Positions 16,426 through 25,981 of a stretch of DNA of 64,000 nt are shown here, one piece after another. The DNA lies in NCBI RefSeq assembly GCF_038005985.1, contig NZ_JBBOUI010000001.1, positions 2,872,001 to 2,936,000 of the forward strand, written 5' to 3'. This DNA comes from Solibacillus sp. FSL R7-0682. GTDB taxonomy: Bacteria > Bacillota > Bacilli > Bacillales_A > Planococcaceae. Within the stretch, counting starts at the first letter, position 1. Each line of letters begins with the position of its first letter. The position numbers and the translations under genes are program-made. The notes below the pieces were generated by a model. That model made no database searches. It was not told where the DNA came from and saw only the letters and a program-made list of their open reading frames with translations.

Positions 16426-17418
16426 TCATAACATGTGTAGATTCCTACTATTAATTTGTTCGATCCACACTTTGTTATCAACATACCATTTAATCGTTTG
16501 GTCTATGCCTATTTCGAATGCAAATTTTGGCTTCCATCCTAATTGCTCTAATTTAGATGGATCAATTGCATAACGTTTATCATGTCCTAAACGATCCTCG
16601 ACAAATTCAATTAAGTCTTCTGATTTTCCCAATGCTTGAATAATAGTTTTCACTACTTGTAAATTCGTGCGTTCGTTATGTCCACCAATATTATATACCT
16701 CACCATCGCCGCCTTCGTGTAACACTAAATCAATAGCCGCGCAATGATCAAACACATGTAACCAATCCCTGATATTTTGTCCATCTCCATAAACCGGTAT
16801 TTTCTCATTATTTAAAACTCTACTAATTGTTAAAGGAATTAACTTTTCAGGAAAATGAAAAGGTCCATAGTTATTTGAACAACGCGTAATATTCATAGGC
16901 AATCCATAAGTATGGTGATAAGCTTGGACCAAAAAATCTGAAGATGCTTTACTTGCGCTATATGGACTATTTGGTTTTAATGGTGTATCTTCAGTAAAAA
17001 AGGTTGTATGGTCAAAATCTAATTCTCCATATACTTCATCTGTAGATACATGTATAAATTTTGTAACCCCTACTTTTCTCGCAGCTTCTAGTAACACTTG
17101 TGTACCTAACACATTAGTTTGAACAAAAATATTGGGTTCTATAATAGAACGGTCCACATGACTTTCTGCAGCAAAATGGACGACATAATCAAATTGTTCG
17201 TTTTCGAATAACTGCATGATTTCTGGATAATCTGTTATATCTGCCTTTATAAAATGATAATTTTCCTTAGTTTCTATTGCAGAATGCTTTGTTAAATCAC
17301 CTGCATATGTTAATGCATCTAAATTAAAAACTTTATAGTCAGGGTATTTTTCAAATAAATAATGAATAAAATTCCCTCCGATAAATCCAGCCCCACCAGT
17401 TACTAATAGCTTCTTCAT
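16426..17418 (-). CDS. rfbB: dTDP-glucose 4,6-dehydratase
   Basis: Converts dTDP-glucose to dTDP-4-keto-6-deoxy-glucose (RmlB). A short-chain dehydrogenase of 330 residues with the NAD motif TGGAGFIGGNF (residues 7-17), the STDEVYGEL loop and the YSASK catalytic pair, followed by the conserved TRCSNNYGPFHFPEK. It starts 16 bases after the rmlA stop. Neither rmlC nor rmlD is present, so the 4-keto intermediate is not heading to L-rhamnose in this locus. The aminotransferase at 19056-20192 is the natural next enzyme. Confidence 0.96.
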   Translation of the reverse strand: MKKLLVTGGAGFIGGNFIHYLFEKYPDYKVFNLDALTYAGDLTKHSAIETKENYHFIKADITDYPEIMQLFENEQFDYVVHFAAESHVDRSIIEPNIFVQTNVLGTQVLLEAARKVGVTKFIHVSTDEVYGELDFDHTTFFTEDTPLKPNSPYSASKASSDFLVQAYHHTYGLPMNITRCSNNYGPFHFPEKLIPLTISRVLNNEKIPVYGDGQNIRDWLHVFDHCAAIDLVLHEGGDGEVYNIGGHNERTNLQVVKTIIQALGKSEDLIEFVEDRLGHDKRYAIDPSKLEQLGWKPKFAFEIGIDQTIKWYVDNKVWIEQINSRNLHML

Positions 17419-17434
17419 TTAACTTAGCCACCTT

Positions 17435-18328
17435 TTAGGATACAGTTTCAAATGATACGTCGACAATTTGTGCAAGATCCATTAAATATTTTCCATAATC
17501 TGTTTTCATAAGTGGTTCAGCGAGTTTTATTAGCTCCTTTTTTGTTATGTAGCCCTTTCGATACGCAATTTCCTCAAGACTTGCAATATACAAACCTTGA
17601 CGTTTTTGAATTGCCTCAACAAAATTTGATGCTTCTAATAGAGATTCATGTGTACCTGTATCTAACCAAGCTAATCCACGCCCCGCTAGCTTAACAATCA
17701 GTTCATCTTGTTGCATGTATTTCTCTAATATAGAGGTGATTTCTAATTCTCCTCGTGCAGATGGTTTTACACTATTAGCAAACTGTACAACTTGATTATC
17801 AAAGAAATATAAACCTGGAATAGCATAAGAAGATTTCGGTTTTTCAGGCTTTTCTTCTATTGAAATAGCGTTGTGTTCTTCATCTACCTCCACTACACCA
17901 TAAGCGCGAGGATCATTTACATAACAACCCATAATAATACTGCCGCTCGTTAAAGAAGCCGCCTCTTTTAATAAAACGGATAAATTTGACCCATAAAAAA
18001 TATTATCTCCTAAAACTAACGCAACAGAGGAGTCACCAATAAAGTTCTCTCCAATAATAAAGGCTTCGGCAAGACCATTGGGTTTTTCTTGAACCGCATA
18101 TTCGAAGTTCATGCCTAGCTTACTTCCATCCTCTAATAGCTCCTTAAAACCTTCAATATCACGCGGAGTTGAAATTATTAATACTTCTCTTATTCCCGCC
18201 AACATCAATACAGATAATGGATAATATATCATCGGTTTGTCATAAATCGGTAGCATTTGTTTTGAAATTGATTTAGTTAATGGATACAGTCTAGTTCCCG
18301 AACCCCCTGCAAGAAGAATACCTTTCAT
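17435..18328 (-). CDS. rfbA: Glucose-1-phosphate thymidylyltransferase
   Basis: Forms dTDP-glucose from glucose 1-phosphate and dTTP (RmlA). 297 residues. The nucleotide-binding signature [11 protein letters not shown] is at 8-18, followed by [17 protein letters not shown] and LGDNIFYG. It runs with rmlB downstream and the WbqC-like gene 19 bases upstream. It supplies the dTDP branch, while the CapE/F/G genes use the UDP branch. Confidence 0.96.
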   Translation of the reverse strand: MKGILLAGGSGTRLYPLTKSISKQMLPIYDKPMIYYPLSVLMLAGIREVLIISTPRDIEGFKELLEDGSKLGMNFEYAVQEKPNGLAEAFIIGENFIGDSSVALVLGDNIFYGSNLSVLLKEAASLTSGSIIMGCYVNDPRAYGVVEVDEEHNAISIEEKPEKPKSSYAIPGLYFFDNQVVQFANSVKPSARGELEITSILEKYMQQDELIVKLAGRGLAWLDTGTHESLLEASNFVEAIQKRQGLYIASLEEIAYRKGYITKKELIKLAEPLMKTDYGKYLMDLAQIVDVSFETVS

Positions 18329-18347
18329 ATATAAACCCCTTTTTGTG

Positions 18348-19055
18348 CTATTTAATTAACTCATGAATATCTAACATTTCTCTTATCTCTTCTGGTTGGT
18401 TAAACATCATCATATCGATAATAGATAAACCGGGTACAAAAACATCATGAAATTGTTTATATGGTTTTATATCAGTTTTAATAAATTGAATATCTAAACC
18501 ATTTGCTCGATATTTTTGTGGATCATAAAATTCCTTTCCACCGATGGCATTAATATAAGAAGTTGCATTTAAAGCTTTAGACACTTCAATTCCCCATTCA
18601 TCTGCTGCATTCATTTCGTTTAGCATTGGAAATTGCTCTGATAAAACCGTTATATTTGTATTAATCTTAAGTAGATTACATACTTTTTTTAATAGACTAG
18701 TATTCAATTCACTTATATAAGGTTTACTAAGTTCTAAACTATCATTCAAAAAATCCATAACAAAATCATAGTTTGGTGCTTTACGGTAATAATTCAGCTG
18801 ATGAATTATCGTTTCCTTCCAATTACTAGAACTATCAATAACAATATCCTTAATTTTTGTTTCCCTAGAAGCTTTTTGTACGGGAACATTAATATAAACG
18901 GTTTCTTTTTGCGGATTTAATACTCGATTTCGGTTTATCCAGCCTCTACGAATATACTGAGCATTATCAAAAATAATAAATTCATCTACCGCATGAATTA
19001 GTTGAAAATAGCCTATATAGGGAAAGAAGTACGGTTGCATTAAGGCTACTTTCAT
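18348..19055 (-). CDS. WbqC-like family protein
   Basis: 235 residues, beginning [20 protein letters not shown], the diagnostic start of the WbqC family, followed by [21 protein letters not shown]. The biochemical role of the family is not established to my knowledge. It recurs beside DegT-type aminotransferases in amino-sugar gene sets, as here: the aminotransferase stop is directly followed by this ATG. The protein is soluble, with no signal or membrane segment. Because amino-sugar modification is the theme of its neighbours, a transferase acting on the 4-amino (or 3-amino) sugar is plausible but unproven. Confidence 0.88.
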   Translation of the reverse strand: MKVALMQPYFFPYIGYFQLIHAVDEFIIFDNAQYIRRGWINRNRVLNPQKETVYINVPVQKASRETKIKDIVIDSSSNWKETIIHQLNYYRKAPNYDFVMDFLNDSLELSKPYISELNTSLLKKVCNLLKINTNITVLSEQFPMLNEMNAADEWGIEVSKALNATSYINAIGGKEFYDPQKYRANGLDIQFIKTDIKPYKQFHDVFVPGLSIIDMMMFNQPEEIREMLDIHELIK

Positions 19056-20192
19056 CTACATATCTCCTTTGGAAACCGTTAATTTTAAACTATTGAGTTT
19101 TGTTTTTATAATGGTACAAATTCTATCTACAGTATGTAACTGTAAATCGGCATAAAGTGGAAGTGTTAAGATTCTTTCTGCGATATGTTGTGCGATTGGA
19201 GTGTGATCAGTGGTAAATTTGGGATGGTAACATTTTAATTGATTGGTTAATGGATAAAAATATTTTCTTGTATAGATGTTATGTTTCATTAATTCATGTT
19301 GAATCTCATCTCTCGATATTTTTAAGCTATTAAATAACACTGGAAAGTAAGAATAATTACTAACGACACCTTTCGGGATGTATGGCAATTTAATGCCATC
19401 AACTTCACTCAGATTGTCAATATATCTTTCATAAAGCAATTTTCTTTTTTCAATTTCTTGATTTACATTTTTTAGATTACATAAGCCCATTGCTGCTTGA
19501 AATTCATTCATTTTTGCATTGCCACCAATGTAATCTACGGTTTCGGGTCCTGTAATACCAAAGTTTTTATATGCATCTATCACCTTTTTTAAGCTTGAAT
19601 CTTTGAACGTGATAGCCCCACCTTCAATTGTGTTAAAAACTTTTGTAGCATGAAAACTGAACATCGAAGCATGACCAAAGTTAGCAATACTTTCTCCATT
19701 AACAGTGGCACCAAAAGCATGGGCAGCATCATAAATCACTTTCAAATTATATTTTTCTGCTATCCGCTCAACCCCTTCAATATTACAAATATTCCCATAT
19801 ACGTGAACAGGCATAATAGCAGATGTTTTTTCTGTTATGAGGCTCTCTAAATTATCTGTTTGCATTGTATAATCATTAGGATTAATATCTGCAAAAACGG
19901 GTGTTAATCCTTTTCTTACAATGGCATGAGTAGTAGAAGCAAATGTAAAGGGTGTTGTAATAACCTCTCCATTAAGTTGGAAAACTTCTAAAATATTCTC
20001 CAATGCTAGATGACCATTTGCATATAGTGCAACATTTGGAGTATCCAAATAATTAGCTAATTCTATCTCTAACTGATTGTGCTTAACCCCTTGATTAGTT
20101 AGCCATTTGCTTTCCCATAAATCTTTTATTTCCTCTATATATTCATCTAAAGTTGGCATTGAGGAACGAGTTACTTGTATTGAACTATCCAT
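19056..20192 (-). CDS. DegT/DnrJ/EryC1-family sugar aminotransferase
   Basis: A PLP-dependent aminotransferase of 378 residues. Motifs are ITTPFTFASTTHAI, VYGNICN, VIYDAAHAFGATV and the PLP-lysine segment FSFHATKVFNTIEGGAI (lysine in the ATK). It probably aminates the dTDP-4-keto-6-deoxyhexose made by RmlA/RmlB. The overall look resembles VioA-type enzymes (dTDP-4-amino-4,6-dideoxyglucose), but a 3-amino (FdtB-like) or galacto product cannot be excluded. No separate keto-isomerase gene is present, which favours 4-amination. The ribosome site AAGGTGATC precedes the ATG. It is directly adjacent to the WbqC-like gene. Confidence 0.88.
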   Translation of the reverse strand: MDSSIQVTRSSMPTLDEYIEEIKDLWESKWLTNQGVKHNQLEIELANYLDTPNVALYANGHLALENILEVFQLNGEVITTPFTFASTTHAIVRKGLTPVFADINPNDYTMQTDNLESLITEKTSAIMPVHVYGNICNIEGVERIAEKYNLKVIYDAAHAFGATVNGESIANFGHASMFSFHATKVFNTIEGGAITFKDSSLKKVIDAYKNFGITGPETVDYIGGNAKMNEFQAAMGLCNLKNVNQEIEKRKLLYERYIDNLSEVDGIKLPYIPKGVVSNYSYFPVLFNSLKISRDEIQHELMKHNIYTRKYFYPLTNQLKCYHPKFTTDHTPIAQHIAERILTLPLYADLQLHTVDRICTIIKTKLNSLKLTVSKGDM

Positions 20193-20266
20193 TTGATCAC
20201 CTTTTATTTAGATTTTCTTTATGAATGAATTGATTAGGATTATAAAAAGGAAAATTTAAATATAAA

Positions 20267-20797
20267 CTATTTTCTATTATCGTATTCTGATTTTAGGAGC
20301 GTATATATACTAACATTATGATAACTATTTTGTTTATACACGAAATCTCTTATTACCCCATCCTTCGTAAAACCAAATTTTTCAGAAAGTCGATTTGATG
20401 CTTTGTTATTTTCCTTTACAAATGCATAAATCATGTTCATACCTAATTCACCGAATAAATGATCAATAAATAAGTGGCATGCTTCTGTGCCAAATCCACC
20501 GTTGATGTGTTCGCTAGAAATAAGCATCCCACCCCATTCAGCTTTTCTGTTAATATAGTCAATATTATTTGCACTAGTATAGCCAACTGGTTCGTTACTA
20601 TTTTTACAGCAAATCACCAAATATAGCTGATGATAATTATTAAATATTTTATCTTCTACCCATTTTTTATCATATTCTGAAGAAACATAGTATTTATTCC
20701 CTGTAGTTGTCTGAAAAAGTATATCATCATTTCTAATTGAGTTTAAAAAGCTTAAATCGCTATACTCAAAAGCTCTTAAATATATTTTATTCTCCAT
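20267..20797 (-). CDS. GNAT-family N-acetyltransferase (RimJ/RimL type)
   Basis: 176 residues with the GNAT fold. The acetyl-CoA loop region is seen around HINGGFGTEACHLFIDHLF, and the characteristic NNKASNRLSEKFGFTKDGVIRD segment is near the end. Lying directly before the sugar aminotransferase, it most likely acetylates the new amino group, as WecD-like GNATs do for dTDP-amino sugars. A second acyltransferase of a different fold is encoded at 10961-11641, so one may act on a different position or sugar. AAGGAG precedes the ATG. Confidence 0.82.
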   Translation of the reverse strand: MENKIYLRAFEYSDLSFLNSIRNDDILFQTTTGNKYYVSSEYDKKWVEDKIFNNYHQLYLVICCKNSNEPVGYTSANNIDYINRKAEWGGMLISSEHINGGFGTEACHLFIDHLFGELGMNMIYAFVKENNKASNRLSEKFGFTKDGVIRDFVYKQNSYHNVSIYTLLKSEYDNRK

Positions 20798-20935
20798 ATT
20801 ATTCTCCTTATCTATTTAATGTATTTGTATAGCTGAATGCTCGAAGTGCATGATTATCATTACTTTAATGACTGTTTTACTCATCTATTTACTCAATCTA
20901 TTCTTTTAAATCTTTAAATCCCATCATAAATTTTC

Positions 20936-22423
20936 TCATTTATTCCGCCTACTAATTACAACTAATTTTGTTTTTCTTCTTTTTCTTAACATCTCATTAG
21001 CAGTCGACGCCAAGTAATTAAAACTTTCAAGTTGAAATAGCTTTGCGAGGCTTATATAAGTAATTATTCCCACTAATATTTGAATAACGACAGTATACAA
21101 TGGAGTTAAATCGAGCCAATAAATTGTATAAACTACTGCTCCCATTATTAATGATATAAATAAAGGTGGAGCTATATCTCTTATCTGCGCACCAATACTA
21201 TAATTTAATAATTGCACATTAGGATATGCGTTAAACAAAGCAGCTAAAATTCCACTAAATAATACGCCTAGAGCCATTACATAAATACCAAATTGTATAG
21301 TAATTATTAAAATAACGAGGTGTACTGTAGTTTTTAGAATTTCCAATTTCAAAAAAATATCACTACGCCCCAGCGCGTTAATAGCTTGTAAATTCGCAGT
21401 ATGAATTGGCCATAATGCGTAGATTGCACAAAATATTTGTAAAAACGGGACAGTTGGGAGCCATTTCTCTGTTAATAATAACTGAATTAATGGTTCTGCT
21501 ATAACAGCTAACCCAACCATCATTGGAAAAATAATGAATGAGCTCGTTTTAATAGTTCTTCTTACTATTTCTTTCATTCTAGGTCTATTATCTTGTTGTT
21601 TTGATAAAGTAGGTAGCATAACCGATTGTATAGATCCATTAATATTACTAACAATCATATTAGGAAATTGATTACCTTTACTATAAAAACTTAAAATTGC
21701 CGGATTAAATAATTTTCCCACTAATAAGTTTAGTAGATTTGTAGAAACAACATCAATTAAGCCTGAGACTAGTAATTTCCAACCAAATGAAAATAAGGTC
21801 TTTATTCTTTTAAATGAAAATAATAGTTTTGGTCTCCATTTTACTGTAAAGAATAATACAATCATTAACATCAATTGATAAGTTAAATGTTGCCACACAA
21901 GAGCCCAAATACCAAAATAATTATAAGCTAGAATAATACCGACAATTCCGGATATTAATACCGCCCCTAAACTACTAACGAATAATTTTTTAAACTGCAT
22001 ATTCCGTACAATTATAGTATTTTGTATTGAAACAAATACACCTAAAAAAAGGGTAATAGATAAAAGTCTTAAAACTTCCGATAACTCAAGATCATCAAAA
22101 AAGGCAGCAATAAAAGGTGCAGTAAAAAACAATATGACATATAAAAAACTAGCAATACTTAAATTTAAATAAAACACAGAAGAGAAATCCACTTCATCTA
22201 CATCTTTTTTTTGAACTAATGCTATATTAAAACCACTTTGAACTATAACTCCGGCAATAGAAATAAATATAAATACTAATATATATTTGCCATATTCCTC
22301 TGGTAATAGTAGACGGGCTAATATAATTGATACTAAAAATTGAATAGCTTGAGCACCAGATTGTTCCATGAATTTCCATAAAAGAGAGGAAAGGACTTTT
22401 GATTTCATTACAACATTACTCAA
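20936..22423 (-). CDS. Wzx-type polysaccharide flippase
   Basis: 495 residues and about 12 hydrophobic membrane segments, with the polysaccharide-transport-family pattern (N-terminal SSLLWKFMEQSGAQAIQFLV and ILARLLLPEEYG). It flips the undecaprenyl-linked repeat unit across the membrane for Wzy polymerisation. The start is taken at the TTG at 22421-22423; an ATG five codons later is an alternative, and the ribosome site does not decide. The C terminus is basic (LRKRRKTK). It lies between the glycosyltransferases and the dTDP-sugar block. Confidence 0.92.
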   Translation of the reverse strand: MSNVVMKSKVLSSLLWKFMEQSGAQAIQFLVSIILARLLLPEEYGKYILVFIFISIAGVIVQSGFNIALVQKKDVDEVDFSSVFYLNLSIASFLYVILFFTAPFIAAFFDDLELSEVLRLLSITLFLGVFVSIQNTIIVRNMQFKKLFVSSLGAVLISGIVGIILAYNYFGIWALVWQHLTYQLMLMIVLFFTVKWRPKLLFSFKRIKTLFSFGWKLLVSGLIDVVSTNLLNLLVGKLFNPAILSFYSKGNQFPNMIVSNINGSIQSVMLPTLSKQQDNRPRMKEIVRRTIKTSSFIIFPMMVGLAVIAEPLIQLLLTEKWLPTVPFLQIFCAIYALWPIHTANLQAINALGRSDIFLKLEILKTTVHLVILIITIQFGIYVMALGVLFSGILAALFNAYPNVQLLNYSIGAQIRDIAPPLFISLIMGAVVYTIYWLDLTPLYTVVIQILVGIITYISLAKLFQLESFNYLASTANEMLRKRRKTKLVVISRRNK

Positions 22424-22467
22424 ATTATCTTCTACCCTTCATTCAATCTAAATTTTATTATTATTTA

Positions 22468-23502
22468 TCATTTATTTTTTTCAGATAAAAGATTTTGTGA
22501 AACACTTTTTATATCAACTAATTTTTTGTAAGTTTTAGGGGCGTATAGTGATAGGTATATTTTTAATCGTTCTTTCGTATTGAATTGATTATAAAAGCTT
22601 TTATATCTTTTACTTTTAAGTTCTTTTATTTTGCCTTCTACTCTTAACATATTTACTTCCAACACTTTTTTCGCCTCATCTAGTTGATTAGCATATTTAT
22701 AATGGGAAAATTCATTAAATCCATCTAATATTTCAATATGACCCTTTAGCCTATGAATTAATTGATTAGGATTTTGATTTTCAATGTTAGCTCTTTCTGT
22801 AGAAGAACCTTCTACATTTGTTCTATAAATAGACATTACTTCATCAAAAAAATAAGCGTATCCATAACTTGCTAATACTAATCTGGTCGGAGCGTCACCT
22901 ACTATTGCTTTTGTAATCCAATCTGGGGGATTTTTAGAAATTTCTGTAACCAAATTTCTTGGGAATATCAAAGAAGCGGTCGGTATAAAATCTAATAACG
23001 CTAGTTCACCAGCATTGTATTTTGCATTTTTTTGATAATAATATTTTTCATTAAACGGTGCCCATGGGATATGCTTTTTTACTATTTTATTGCCGTTTGC
23101 AACATCAATAACCTCTGCATTATGAAAGCATAAACTGCAATTTTTGTTTTTTTCTAAGTAGTCTACTTGTTTTTGTAATTTATAAGGATCTATCCAATAA
23201 TCATCTCCCTCACATACAGCAATATACTTACCACGCGCTCTAGGTAATTGATATTTAATCGTAACATTTATGCCTTTACTATGTTGGTTTTCCTTTTGGT
23301 ATATTGGTTTAATAATATTTGGGTAGAGTTGTTCATATTTTTTTATTATTTCAGATGTGCCATCCGTTGAGGAATCATCATGTATAAGAATTTCAAATTT
23401 AAAATTTGTTTTTTGCATTAAAAAACTTTCTATTGCATCAGCAATATATTTCTCATGGTTGTAAGTAATACAATCTATACTTACCATTATGTCATTTTGC
23501 AT
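22468..23502 (-). CDS. Family 2 (GT-A) glycosyltransferase
   Basis: 344 residues. The N-terminal GT-A domain shows MVSIDCITYNHEKYIADAIESF, ILIHDDSSTDGT and CEGDDYWIDPYKLQKQ, all typical of GT2 enzymes (DXD-like metal site in the EGDD/DD stretches). The C-terminal part is helical and Lys-rich. It should add one residue to the lipid-linked repeat unit on the cytoplasmic face. GGGGAG precedes the ATG. Donor and linkage are not predictable. Confidence 0.9.
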   Translation of the reverse strand: MQNDIMVSIDCITYNHEKYIADAIESFLMQKTNFKFEILIHDDSSTDGTSEIIKKYEQLYPNIIKPIYQKENQHSKGINVTIKYQLPRARGKYIAVCEGDDYWIDPYKLQKQVDYLEKNKNCSLCFHNAEVIDVANGNKIVKKHIPWAPFNEKYYYQKNAKYNAGELALLDFIPTASLIFPRNLVTEISKNPPDWITKAIVGDAPTRLVLASYGYAYFFDEVMSIYRTNVEGSSTERANIENQNPNQLIHRLKGHIEILDGFNEFSHYKYANQLDEAKKVLEVNMLRVEGKIKELKSKRYKSFYNQFNTKERLKIYLSLYAPKTYKKLVDIKSVSQNLLSEKNK

Positions 23503-23525
23503 TTTATACTCCCCTTAAAAATGTA

Positions 23526-24689
23526 TTAATACTTATACTTATGAGAAATTAACTCAGCTTCGCTACAAGGTCCATTAGTAAATTCAACCTTATCTTCTGT
23601 TAACAATGCGTTAATTAATCTATCTAATCTATCCGTAGCACATTCTGCATTCCACATTTCTTTTAGTGTTTTATATGCCTCTACACCTAATTCATTACAC
23701 CATTCTGGATTCTCTATTAAATCCTTTACACAATTATATAAATTCTTTATATCGCCATTTTTATAAATAAGACCATTTTTTCTATTTCTAATTAAAAAAG
23801 GAACTGAGCCGATTGCATGACTTGCAACTACCGCGCAGCCGCTGTTCATTGCCTCGTTTAGTACAGCACCCCAGCCTTCATTAAAATCACTAGTAAAGAT
23901 GAAGATATTCGATTCCTCCATATACCCCCTAACTTCTTCAGGTGTCATAGTACCTAACATATTTATATTTCCATCCAAATCATATTGTCTTATTAAGTTT
24001 TTTAAGATGTACTCCTTTTCGCCTGAGCCAATGATATTCATTTGAAACGAATAACCACTACTTTTAAGCATTCGTGCTACCCTAATCGCATCTTCTGGCT
24101 GCTTTAAACTTAATAATCTCCCTACCCATAGTATTTTTGGAACAGTATGTTGTTTTTTTTCCATTAATTCATCTACTTTATATTCCAAAACTTCAGGGAA
24201 ATATCCCCATTTAAATGTCTTTTTTCTGTACGCACCTACTAATCGAAAATCAGCTGCTGTATATGCACTAGCACAAAGCATATACAAATTTCTTTTCCTA
24301 TATCTCGTATGATTTTTAACTAAAGATATAAAAACTCTTGGATTAATTATTCTATATCTACCTCTTTTAAAGATCCTTTCTGAATATCGAAAAGTTAATT
24401 TATTTTGCTTTATCCTATCTTTTATAAATTCGTCTGGTGCAGAGCCAATAATAACAACATCACTCTCTACCCCTAACTTTAAAGCTTTCTCATATTTTTT
24501 TTGATTTTGATAAGTAGTTAAAACAAAAGAATACTTATCATTCATATCTTCATAACCTAGTTTTAATCGTTCTTCTGGAATCATTTCAGTTGCTACAAAT
24601 GTAAAATCTTTGCCCAGTCTTTTATACATTTCTATACAAAAAGGTAATTGATGGTGATTTAAGAAATTAGAATAAAAAGTTATTTTCAT
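23526..24689 (-). CDS. Family 4 (GT-B) glycosyltransferase
   Basis: 387 residues with a GT-B fold. The C-terminal donor domain shows ILWVGRLLSLKQPEDAIR, MLGTMTPEEVRGYM and the E-x7-E type motif FNEGWGAVLNEAMNSG. The start overlaps the previous gene's stop by 4 bases (ATGA), showing coupling within the operon. It has no signal peptide or membrane segment, as expected for a cytoplasmic enzyme acting at the membrane. Sugar specificity is unknown. Confidence 0.9.
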   Translation of the reverse strand: MKITFYSNFLNHHQLPFCIEMYKRLGKDFTFVATEMIPEERLKLGYEDMNDKYSFVLTTYQNQKKYEKALKLGVESDVVIIGSAPDEFIKDRIKQNKLTFRYSERIFKRGRYRIINPRVFISLVKNHTRYRKRNLYMLCASAYTAADFRLVGAYRKKTFKWGYFPEVLEYKVDELMEKKQHTVPKILWVGRLLSLKQPEDAIRVARMLKSSGYSFQMNIIGSGEKEYILKNLIRQYDLDGNINMLGTMTPEEVRGYMEESNIFIFTSDFNEGWGAVLNEAMNSGCAVVASHAIGSVPFLIRNRKNGLIYKNGDIKNLYNCVKDLIENPEWCNELGVEAYKTLKEMWNAECATDRLDRLINALLTEDKVEFTNGPCSEAELISHKYKY

Positions 24690-25981
24690 ATGAAAACCTC
24701 TTCATTTACTTCTTGTTGAACACCTAAAATCTCATGATAAATACTAATTAATCGTTCAATATTTTTTTCACGATTATGTGTATCCAAAGCCCTTTTTCTT
24801 GAATTTTCAGTCATTCGTTTCACTATTTCTTCATCCTCGAATATTTTACTAATAAAATAAGCTAACATGTAAGGTGCATCTGCTTGATATAAAAAACCTT
24901 CCTGATTATGTGTTAACATATCAGAAACTCCCCCTACATTTGATGCAACACAAGGAAGTCCTAAGATCATGGCCTCGCCTAATGAATTTGGACTGTTTTC
25001 TATTGATGAGGGACAAACAAATACATTCGAGTTTAAATATCTTTCACATATTTGCTGTTCATTTAATAACCCTGTAAAAAATACATTATTTTCAATTTTA
25101 AGTTTTTTGATTAACTCCGTAATATATTTTGCATATGACGTTTTTTTGAACTCCTCCTTTAGATTTTTAGATGAAGTTATATCTGGTCCTGCAATATATA
25201 GCTTTGTTGCTGGATATTTTTCCAATAATAATGGTAATGACTCAAGGACATAATGTAATCCTTTAATTGGATAAGAGCCTTGACTTAAAAATATAGAGTA
25301 CCTTTCACAATGTTCTAAAGACCACTCATTTAAATAAAAAGCTTCTCTTAAATTTTCATTACAGCTGTAATAATTGGCATTAGGATTTATATGCCATACA
25401 CATGCTTTATCCCAAGTAGTCCGACCAATGACATGTTGTGTATTTTGAATTGCCTCAATTTCCAATTTCCCTTTTCTTTCAAGTTCTTGTCTTTGTTGAA
25501 GTATATTGTTTTGTTTTAGAAAATCCCTTAATGTGAATCTTCTTTGAATATTTATTGGTAAATTAGCTGTATAATGTTTTGCAATAATAGAAACTAGACC
25601 CTGGATGTTTATTACCGTATTTATACCCAACTCCTTACAAACATTTACCATAGCTAGTGAGTGTACATACTCTGTTCCGTATATGTGAACTAAATCTGGT
25701 TGTACTTTTTTTAAGATTGTTTTTAAATAACGATTACTTTTAATTAAATCCTTGTCTTTTAACCTTACATGAGGAAAGGCATAAAATGTAATCTCATCTC
25801 CATTAAATTCTTTTATGTCATTTAAATCCGTTTCAGCAAAAGCAATTGAAAGCTTAATTTTTTCATTTTCAGATAGTTTTTTAGATGTATCAATTAACCA
25901 TCCACCAAACGGAGAAGGGGTCTTATTCATTAATTTGGAGACTTCAGGGAGAGCTAAATTAATGAGCCATAGTATTTGCAT
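24686..25981 (-). CDS. Family 4 (GT-B) glycosyltransferase
   Basis: 431 residues. The donor-binding half shows FLSQGSYPIKGLHYVLESL, VFFTGLLNEQQICERY and the motif SSIENSPNSLGEAMILGLPCVAS, typical of GT4. The start ATG (25979-25981) lies 23 bases inside the polymerase gene, with AAAGGAGAGG as ribosome site, so it is co-translated with wzy. It overlaps the next glycosyltransferase by 4 bases. Function is inferred from family only. Confidence 0.9.
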   Translation of the reverse strand: MQILWLINLALPEVSKLMNKTPSPFGGWLIDTSKKLSENEKIKLSIAFAETDLNDIKEFNGDEITFYAFPHVRLKDKDLIKSNRYLKTILKKVQPDLVHIYGTEYVHSLAMVNVCKELGINTVINIQGLVSIIAKHYTANLPINIQRRFTLRDFLKQNNILQQRQELERKGKLEIEAIQNTQHVIGRTTWDKACVWHINPNANYYSCNENLREAFYLNEWSLEHCERYSIFLSQGSYPIKGLHYVLESLPLLLEKYPATKLYIAGPDITSSKNLKEEFKKTSYAKYITELIKKLKIENNVFFTGLLNEQQICERYLNSNVFVCPSSIENSPNSLGEAMILGLPCVASNVGGVSDMLTHNQEGFLYQADAPYMLAYFISKIFEDEEIVKRMTENSRKRALDTHNREKNIERLISIYHEILGVQQEVNEEVFI

